Assembly (NCBI GenBank): GCA_965153355.1
Contig: OZ231128.1
Coordinates: 20,088,001 to 20,152,000, forward strand
Origin: Flaccisagitta enflata
Taxonomy: Eukaryota; Chaetognatha; Sagittoidea; Aphragmophora
DNA length: 64,000 bases
Direction of reading: 5' to 3'
Both the position numbers and the translations under genes were made by a program. Positions 56,412 to 64,000 of the stretch are shown here, in pieces (the first letter of the stretch is position 1; every line of letters begins with the position of its first letter). Under the pieces are notes generated by a model. It did no database searches. It saw nothing but the letters and a program-made list of their open reading frames with translations, and was not told the origin of the DNA.

Positions 56412-56783
56412 CTTTTTTTTTTAAAAACCCTTAAAATTGAGATTTTCTCTAACCAGAATCCTGACCGCCGTCATTCGTTTCCCAATGATTTCAATTGTCT
56501 CTTCGATCTTCTTAGCTCAGTCTGCTCAAGCCCCATTTAATTTTGTTGGCTTTGCAATTCTGTTCCCAAGGCGCTTATTCTCAGTTTTCGTCCCTCTCCC
56601 CTCTACTCATTCTTATCCCGAAGTTATTTGGTTTCCGTTCTTGTTGTGTTCTCGCGAAGCCGCGTTGTGTGGTCTATTACTTGGTAGGTCGGTTTGTCTG
56701 CATTTCTTCGCTTGATAAGACCGTAGGACAGTAAACAGTTGACACACTCGGCGTTTGTCTCGTGGCGTGTTAGTGTGCCTCTT

Positions 56784-56900
56784 TTTGGGCAATGGCCTCG
56801 AAGGAGCTGCTGAACTATGCTTTCACTTCAATGAAAATTTCTCCTTCACTTTGTCATTCATTACCTCTATCAGCCCCCCTTCCCCCTTGCTGTTCACTCT
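56784..56900 (-). repeat. Family B-like fragment
   Basis: It starts tttttgggcaatggcctcga and continues aactatgctttcacttcaat and gaaaatttctcc, then degenerates. Useful as an uninterrupted homologue for the 52908 insertion site. Confidence 0.5.
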
Positions 56901-57072
56901 TTAGGATGTTTTGAGGTCGTTTTATCTGTCTGTCCGTCCATCTATCTCTCCTTCTATAAATCTGACACGTCTAGCGCCAAAATCAATACGCGCAGAGACA
57001 CATGGAGGACGCATCGTTGCCCCGTGGGGCTTATTTTCCTTCTTCTTTTTCTGGTTGTACTATCCCACCAGC

Positions 57073-57304
57073 TTTTTAGTCGCGTGCTACGCGTCTCTAC
57101 ACCCCGCTTTGTCGGTCCGTCCGTCGGTCCCTCCGTCCGTCCGTCCGTCCGTTGGTCCATCCGTCCGTCTGTCCGTCACACTTAACTTTTTTTTAGGGTT
57201 TTTGGGGTCTTTGGCCTCACTGTTCCTGCCAAAGTGATCAAGTGACCTCATATACGGCCCCTGCCCACCTGCACGCGAATGGGGTAGCCGTTTATCCGGC
57301 CTTG
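57073..57304 (-). repeat. Family A element
   Basis: Reverse reading: caaggccggataaacggcta, gggcaggggccgtatatg, ggcaggaacagtgaggcc, a long GGAC run, then cggggtgtagagacgcgtag and gcacgcgactaaaaag. Confidence 0.8.
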
Positions 57305-57520
57305 TTATCTTCTTATCTTATTCTTCCTTTCTACTCAGCTTTTATCCTTCACGTCCTTCGCTTGTCGAGCTACCAGCCAGGTGACATCAACTCTGCCGAT
57401 TAGCATAAAAAGTGAAAAATAATCTTGTTCTCTGGACAGTTTACTGACTGAGCTTTCCTTGAGGTAAACAAATCTGGAATATTTCTCAAAATTGCAAACG
57501 AGCATTTTTACCGTCTCAGC

Positions 57521-57622
<102 letters not shown>

Positions 57623-57969
57623 TGTAAGGAGGAAATCCTCACCTTCAGTCCATCTCCCAGCGCGGTGCGTGGCTGTATAAACGCCCATGGATGAAGCACT
57701 TTCCAGGGAAGAGCGTCTATAATGTTTATCACTTATATCTCTCTAATGTCTACGATAATGTCTACGATATTGCCGGACGTGTCCAACGCCCCATCTCAGG
57801 CGTTGTGCACTGGGATATGGCCTGGAAAAGACATAGATACACTTCAGGATAGCGCTTATTCCAAAGACGAAGGATGCAGCCCGAGACTGCCTATCGAAGC
57901 CCCACGAAAGGACCTGAACTGAAACAGCATGTATACATATCCAAAACATATCGAAACAGCAATGTAAAT

Positions 57970-58308
57970 TGGGGGGGTCGGTAACAACGAACTTTGGAAA
58001 TGCCAGTCGGACATATGACCAAAAAGTGCACAAAAACGATATATAAACACATGTGAAAGGAAAAAGGGGTAACACCATATCATTTACAGTCGTGCCACAC
58101 CCCTTATTTACATTGTAATGAATAGGGAGAAGGAAGAGGAAGAGGAAGCTCCTATACTTTACTATGGGAAAGGTAGGGATTGGCACGACTATAAGTGATG
58201 AAATCTCATGAACTTTTCCTTCTAGTTCTCAGGTTGTTTTGTGATTGCGCATGGTCTGGTGATATGTCCGATTGGCATTTCCAAAGTAGGTTGATACCGA
58301 CCCCCCCA
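57970..58308. mobile_element. hAT-type MITE (TGGGGGGGTCGG ends) with 8-bp TSD
   Basis: The ends TGGGGGGGTCGGTA and, inverted, TACCGACCCCCCCA extend inward through ctttggaaatgcca and cggacatatgacc. ATGTAAAT flanks both sides (57962-57969 and 58309-58316). The interior has a further inverted pair, agtcgtgcca and tggcacgact. Confidence 0.87.
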
Positions 58309-58456
58309 ATGTAAATAAACAAACGGTAATCATAATCATGATAACGGAAATAACGAATCGCGATATAACACTTTATCGAAGGCTTCTTCTAATAGTCCAT
58401 GATACCTCGCTCTCCAATCCACGCTCGTCTCACTGTCCATATTTCCACCTCCTACA

Positions 58457-58457
<1 letters not shown>

Positions 58458-58489
<32 letters not shown>

Positions 58490-58504
58490 ATGATGACTAC
58501 TTAC

Positions 58505-58564
<60 letters not shown>
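58458..58564. repeat. (ATG)n and (GA)n microsatellites
   Basis: About nine ATG units at 58458-58486 and about 29 GA units at 58507-58564. Confidence 0.93.
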
Positions 58565-58566
<2 letters not shown>

Positions 58567-58754
58567 ATATCTATGGCTGGGGGAATACGCGTATACGGCC
58601 TATGTGGTAGATAATGAAAAAGTTCACTGATCCATTAAACGCAAACAGAGCCGCTAAAAAAGATTCTTTCTGATCCACTTTTCCACCCTTTGCTTATTCC
58701 GAAAACTTCCTTTTCAAGTTATGCTGGAACATTAAGCGTGGCAGTGCGGTGATA

Positions 58755-58895
58755 ACAAGGCCGGATACACGGCCAATACCAGTTGCGGATGGGTGGGCAG
58801 GGGCGGAAATGCGCGTTTTCACTCTTTTCGACTCATGTTCACGGACGGACGGACGGACAAAGGCTCTTATAGAGTTGCGTGTCCGCAACTAAAAA
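58755..58895 (+). repeat. Family A element with GTTGCG hairpin
   Basis: Caaggccggatacacggcca, gcggatgggtgggcaggggc and acggacggacggacaaaggc, ending GTTGCGTGTCCGCAAC followed by TAAAAA. The stem is GTTGCG/CGCAAC. Confidence 0.78.
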
Positions 58896-58899
58896 GTCT

Positions 58900-59565
58900 G
58901 TGTCGGCGTGTTGATCTATATGTTTAGCTACCGAAGTTCCTAGTAAGCGTACTGCCTTGAATATGTAATCACACATTGGCTCAGTTGACAACAAAAGTGA
59001 GTTTGCGCATTACAATGGGTGTGTTTCAACCTGTTCGCTCAAGTACGTGGCAGTAAAAGTGAGTTAGTAAACTGTATTGAACATATTTGCACACATCAAT
59101 TCAGGTAGCAACGAAAGTGAGTTTGTGTACAGTGTTGAGAATATTTGCACATTGCACTCATGTGCTCAGGTGGCGACGGAGTGAGTTAGTGTACTGCGTT
59201 GAGTGGTTAGATAACAAAATGCGTTTTGGAAGAGAAACGACTCCGCAGAGATTTGCACAACGCCGCTGCAAAATCACTTTCTTTTTTTTTTCTTTTTTTC
59301 CTTCTTTCAGTTTTCCCTCTTTCATCTGCTTTTCCTTCGCTATCTTGTGATCATTTTTTCCCTTCTGAGTGTGTTCTTGGTCCTTGGATTTTGGTCCTGG
59401 AAATGTCCATGGGTTTTACAATCTCCTTTTCTACAGATGTTTGCATATGGGTATGACCATTTGTGTACATCTGTTAAATATCTGTGTCACGCCATAGCTA
59501 ATGCCTGAATAGGCGAGTTTTATAATTTGACCCAGGAAACTGCGGGGAGTAATTCGTAGTACCGG
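58900..59565. other. Anonymous sequence with a short direct repeat
   Basis: Three imperfect copies of a unit of about 60-70 bp (gtagcaacgaaagtgagttt, gtggcagtaaaagtgagtta, gtggcgacggagtgagttag) lie between 58985 and 59210. No gene is supported. Confidence 0.45.
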
Positions 59566-59567
59566 AA

Positions 59568-59785
59568 TTTTTAGTCGCGTGCTACGCGACTCTATACCCC
59601 GCTTTGTCCGTCCGTCGGTCGGTCGGTTGGTCAATTGGTCGGTCGGTTGGTTGGTCGGTCCCCATTTTACTTTTTTTATGTTTTTGCGGTCTTTGGCCTC
59701 CCTGCTCCTTGCCAAATGCTTTAGTAACTCAAATACTGCCCCTGCCCACCCGCATGCGACTGAGGTAGCCGTGTATCCGGCCTTG
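59568..59785 (-). repeat. Family A element
   Basis: Reverse reading: caaggccggatacacggcta, cgggtgggcaggggcagtat, ggcaaggagcaggg, a ccgacc/ccaacc run, then cggggtatagagtcgcgtag and gcacgcgactaaaaa. Confidence 0.8.
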
Positions 59786-59988
59786 TTTAGTGGCACAGTG
59801 ACACTGTGTAGAGATTGACCTTAGATCCGGAATATGAGTCCTTGTGAATTTTCCGATTTCTCTTTTAAATGCGGCCGGCCTAGAGGGACTATTGGCATGA
59901 GCTTGAGGTATAATTAATCAGCTTGAATTTGGTCCTGAAAGATACCTTGGTGTATGCACATGACTTTGTTGATCTCATTAACCAAAAT

Positions 59989-60103
<115 letters not shown>

Positions 60104-60107
60104 GATA

Positions 60108-60365
60108 GGGCCCCCGAAAAAGCCCTTAATGAGGATTTTTTTCTGAAAAAAAAATGGGGTGCAATCGATAGGAAATTGTTTGATTCACCTAGATCCAAAA
60201 TCTTTTATTTTCATTTTTTTTTCTTTTTGTATTGTGCGTCGGGGACTTAAAAAAAAATCATTAGATATTTTTTTGAAAAATGGTTTTTGAAAGTAGGGTG
60301 CAATCAATAGGAAATTGTTTGATTCGCATAGATCCAAAATCTTGTATTTTCATTTTTTTTTTTTA
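60108..60365 (-). repeat. Family E repeat, two units
   Basis: Reverse-oriented relatives of 24539-24945: ggggtgcaatcgataggaaa, tgattcacctagatccaaaa and ttgaaaaatggtttttgaaa, repeated with a spacing near 135 bp. Confidence 0.7.
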
Positions 60366-60748
60366 AATTTGGAATTCACTGTCGGCCATATTCTAAAAAA
60401 AAAGTTTAAAGATTCTCCAGGAATTTTCTCAGCTTTGATTAGGGTAATGATACGAAATCTGCTAAAATGTCGGAATATGGCCTCCCGCATATCAATCGGC
60501 TCGTATTTACATGGGTCACACTAATTACAGCCCTTAAAGACACTTTTGACTCATTTCATGACGCCTGGAGTAGTATAGATAAGTGGTATCCGCCACTCAG
60601 TGTCTGGCACTTTTTTTTCTCCAAGAAAATGGAGCTGTACCGAGTCTTGCAATGAGTCAATCTGAGCAGATTCAAGCTTAAAACCTACTAGATGACTGAT
60701 ATGGACTTATATGGTGATGATGCTGGCAACACCTAGACCGACCATGAG

Positions 60749-61165
60749 TAAGGCCTTGCGTATGGCGTTTTTTTCAACGGTTTCGGTTCGGGTTTGAAAT
60801 ACCTCAAAACCTTGCCTCGAGGTTTATGACGGGTTTATATCAGTTCTAGAAGTAAATGTTGCAACACAAAGATGTCTGGTTATTTGCCAGAGAAAAAAAA
60901 AAGAGAAAAAAAATGAAAGAAAAAAAAGGAGAAAAAAAAGGAGAAAAAAAGGGGAAAAAATGGAAAGACGAAGAAAGAAAAAAAAGGTGAGAAACAAACA
61001 CATACACATACACACACAGACACAGACACAGATACAGACACAGACGCAGACACACTGAGACAGCACTGAGACACCAAAAAATCTGAGATAAAAGGTGAAC
61101 TAAAAAGGGAAAAAATATGTTTGAACAGCAACATAAGAAAAAACCCATTGAAATAAATGTAACTA

Positions 61166-61203
<38 letters not shown>

Positions 61204-61489
61204 AAAGAGAAAGAAAAAGAAAAAAAAAAGAAATAGAAAAAAAAAGAGAGAAAGAGACACACACATATAAAAACGCACACACAAACGCACATACATACAC
61301 ACATAATGTTATCAAGAAGGTGAGAAATACAAAAATGCAAAAATAACTTGATGAATGAAAGATTAAAAGAATGTCATAGAAGCAAAAATATCCTAAAAAG
61401 CAAAGTCGGGTCTAAAGGCAAAACCAAATTTCGGGTTTGGCCTCAAAACCGAGCCTCGGCCTTCTCACGGCCAAACCCGCAAGGCCTTA
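60749..61489 (-). mobile_element. hAT-type MITE (TAAGGCCTTGCG ends), second copy
   Basis: The same 12-bp termini as 40592-41280, in reverse orientation. ACCATGAG flanks both sides (60741-60748 and 61490-61497). The interior holds A-rich, CACA and (GA)n sequence, and ends with gcctcggccttctcacggcc and aaacccg. Confidence 0.9.
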
Positions 61490-61603
61490 ACCATGAGTGA
61501 TAAGATTTGAGTAAACGCAGAGTTTCATACCAAATTGATAGGTCATGTTTTTACTCAAAACATTAAAGATAAGATTCAACCATATTGCTCTTTTGATTTC
61601 CAA

Positions 61604-61707
<104 letters not shown>

Positions 61708-61775
61708 ATCGGCCGACAGACACATGGATGGACCGATGGTCATAGCAGGTTATAGAGTTGCTTGCACGCAACTGA

Positions 61776-61985
61776 AAACAAGTGATGCAGAGTCACAATA
61801 TTGTTGCGGACAGGTGGGCAGGGGCATGCAACCCCTATCTACACCCCGACACACCCCCACACTCAAACTAACTCAAAAAGAATCTGAAACGCTTGTTTTC
61901 CCACTCTCCAACTTGATGACTTCCGATAGACTGATGGACGGACGGATGGAAGAATGGACGGAAGAACGGACGGAAGGTGTTTCCA
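61776..61985 (+). repeat. Family A variant
   Basis: Aacaagtgatgcagagtcac, gttgcggacaggtgggcagg and ctccaacttgatgac, then gatggacggacggatgg. Same subtype as 34723. The terminal hairpin is missing. Confidence 0.6.
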
Positions 61986-61989
61986 TAGA

Positions 61990-62935
61990 TATATAACAAC
62001 GTTTGCATTTATCCTGCCTGTAAAATCCATGATGGTATTGATTATCCCAATAATTGTTGTTAGCAAAGGCTCACAGTTTTTTCTCTCGCCATTCTTCGCC
62101 ACATTGAAAATCATTTCCGAAAACAGATTTGAATTCACCATTAGCTAATCTATAAGGTGGTATGGCGTGTTTTCGCAAGTTGGCCTCTATCTAAACTCAG
62201 GAGACGATTATCAAGGCACTATTCTATTTTCTTTCCAATCTTTAGAATTTCATCGCGAAAAAAGACACAGGGTCAGACTATTAAGCGTTTCCAAGGCTTT
62301 ATTCTGATTGATAATTGATCAAATATTCATCGTATTTAATCATTTTTGATATAGCAAACGCATTTAAAAAATTACGACATCTTTTACTTCACCCCGTTTC
62401 TCCTTGGTTTGCCGCAGCTTAGTACCCTACTTTGATATGGTTAAAACAAATGCTCATAACTTCTAAAGTATTTGAGCCAGAACCTTGAAATTTGAAACGT
62501 GCATTATTGAAAGCGCTGAGCAGGTCCATGCAAAATATTGAGCTACTGACTGACCTAGGAAAACTTTCGAGTCTAAGTCTACACTGTGACAGTGCGACGA
62601 AAACTGTGACATTCCAGCTGTCTGTCAGGCTGGTGACGTGTCCTGAATCAGGACTCCTGATAGGATCTCAATAAAACCAACATCATTTGATTTATATGTG
62701 TTGTTTCAAACGGCCTTGCACAATGCACATACGCTTTAAAATACGCACTTGCTGACGCACTTGCTGACGCACTTGCTGACGCACTGCCTGACGCAATGTC
62801 CAAAGCTTTCACTCACACAATCGTCTACGCTTTTGCTCGCGTATCTGCCCACTGACAGTGACGCGCGCAAAAAAAACATGAAAGACACAAGGCCAGGCCA
62901 GGGTAGCGGGGGAAAGTGAAACCTTTTAATCCGTT
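61990..62935. other. Anonymous sequence
   Basis: It contains three or four tandem copies of a 13-15 bp unit (cttgctgacgca) at about 62745-62800. No gene is supported. Confidence 0.4.
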
Positions 62936-63088
62936 TTTAGTTGCGGAAACGCAACTCTATAAGAGGCTTTGTCCGTACGTCCGTCCTTCCGTTGGTCCGT
63001 GGTGATCGAGTTGGAAAGTGTGAAAACGCACATTTCCTCCCCTGCCCGCGCCCACCCGTCCGCAACTGATATTGGCCGTGTACACTTT
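62936..63088 (-). repeat. Family A element with GTTGCG hairpin
   Basis: It begins on the plus strand ttttagttgcggaaacgcaa, has gtccgtacgtccgtccttcc and cctgcccgcgcccacccgtc, and ends atattggccgtgtaca. The terminal stem reads GTTGCG/CGCAAC. Confidence 0.75.
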
Positions 63089-63242
63089 TTTTTTATAAGA
63101 GACAACATTTTTGAACTCAGCCTGGATTCTTTAAAATTTTTTTGCTGTTTTGAGGTTCAAATTCTCTTAAATTGTTCTTTTTTTTTCTACCCGTAAAAAT
63201 ATGAATAAAAGATATAGAGGCACGATTTAATGATGATCGATA

Positions 63243-63818
63243 TACAGTAGATGTCGTCTAGACTTGGAAATGCGGGGGAATTCATTACAAGAAGATAAAT
63301 TAACATAAAAGATTAATATTTGAAATGTAAACTAATAAAAGGATGCTTTATTGCCCATGGGTGTTGGTTGCCATGGAAACACCTTTTCATGTATTCATGC
63401 AAAAGTATCAATATTTTAAGAAATTTTTAGTGGGAACATTGTTTAAATTAGAATTTGCTACATTTTTCCGACAATATGTTCTGTAAGAATATCGCTCGTT
63501 TGGCGTTTGCTAGGGAGCATCACAGGGCTGTCACACATAGTTACCCTCCCTAGCAACGGCTTAACGAGCAATATTCTTACAGAACATACTGTGGGAAAGT
63601 TGTAGCAAATTTTATTTAAAACAATGTTCTCTAAAAATATCTCAAAATATTGATACTTTAGCGTCAATTCATAGAAATGTGTTTCCATGGCAACTAACAT
63701 TCACGGGCAATAAAGCATCATTTTATTAGTCCATATTTTGAATATCAGTCTTTTAAATATATTTATCTTCTTGAAATGAATTCCCCCGTATTTCCAAGTC
63801 TAGACGACATCTACTGTA
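63243..63818. mobile_element. TA-flanked MITE, TACAGTAGATG family, copy 3
   Basis: TACAGTAGATGTCGTCTAGA on the left and its inverse on the right, bounded by TA. Length and interior match 47151-47728 closely. Foldback over most of its length. Confidence 0.9.
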
Positions 63819-64000
63819 TCTCTCATTAGAAACTTGTCCATTACTATATAACTTCAAATATCTTGCTTAATGTGACAAACTAAACTATAAAAGATGGTTT
63901 TTTTCAGAGAATCTACTAATCTTTTTAAAAAATTTGAATAATTGTCATTTGTGTAATTAGGAAACCCAAAAATATTGTCTTAAAAATCTCCAAAACTGAA

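Noticed and set aside
62492-62674. 60-codon plus-strand frame as an exon
   Set aside because: No acceptor, donor or recognisable domain; isolated in anonymous sequence.

Overview
This window looks like repeat-dense nuclear DNA from an animal, most likely an invertebrate. The evidence is introns with GT/AG boundaries, a secreted protein split over three exons, two truncated LINE-type retrotransposons, many MITEs with recognisable target-site duplications, and very abundant long simple repeats. I cannot name the species. A short TTAGG tract at 20.2 kb recalls arthropod telomere repeats, but one interstitial tract is weak evidence. Most long open frames in the window are by-products of simple repeats or 21-bp minisatellites and are not genes.

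Host genes are few. A complete three-exon gene lies on the minus strand at 45982-50165. It encodes a 197-residue secreted protein with a discoidin-like (galactose-binding-like) region and seven cysteines after the signal peptide. Its 3.3-kb first intron is filled by three foldback elements. A probable orphan exon of a second gene lies on the plus strand at 5515-5703 and encodes a poly-glycine linker and a charged tail. Nothing else could be supported as a host gene.

Layout. 0-4 kb: head-to-tail copies of a dispersed element called here family B, then a 165-bp tandem repeat. 4.9-6.6 kb: a TA-flanked MITE, the orphan exon, and a B element nested inside another dispersed element, family A. 6.7-12.1 kb: a 5.3-kb inverted repeat with arms of about 1.7 kb. 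12-18 kb: A, B and C repeats, G-rich tracts and a CCCTAAACCT-type minisatellite. 18.9-21.25 kb: a 5'-truncated jockey/CR1-like LINE. 22-28 kb: a MITE carrying a tRNA-like relic, another B element, and microsatellites. 28-35 kb: mostly anonymous sequence with A copies and long trinucleotide runs. 35.5-39.9 kb: a 72-bp minisatellite split by a second, nearly uninterrupted LINE. 40.1-41.5 kb: two small hAT-type MITEs, one interrupted by another hAT-type MITE. 44-45.5 kb: very long (GAAT)n and (CT)n tracts. 46-50.2 kb: the secreted-protein gene. 51-64 kb: A elements, more MITEs (TA-flanked, 8-bp-TSD hAT-like, and foldback) and long dinucleotide tracts.

Two dispersed families dominate. Family A (about 130-230 bp) starts near AACAAGGCCGGATACACGGC, has a central GGAC/CCGA run, and ends in a hairpin GTCGCG...CGCGAC followed by TAAAA. 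Some copies carry the paired change GTTGCG...CGCAAC. Family B (about 470-700 bp) has a head beginning AGTCGC, inverted GC-rich modules around GGGCAGCGGCCCC, and a core of imperfect 20-21 bp tandem units. Nesting gives a relative order of insertion: B entered A at 6 kb, a TA-flanked MITE entered B at 53 kb, and one hAT-like MITE entered another at 40.6 kb.
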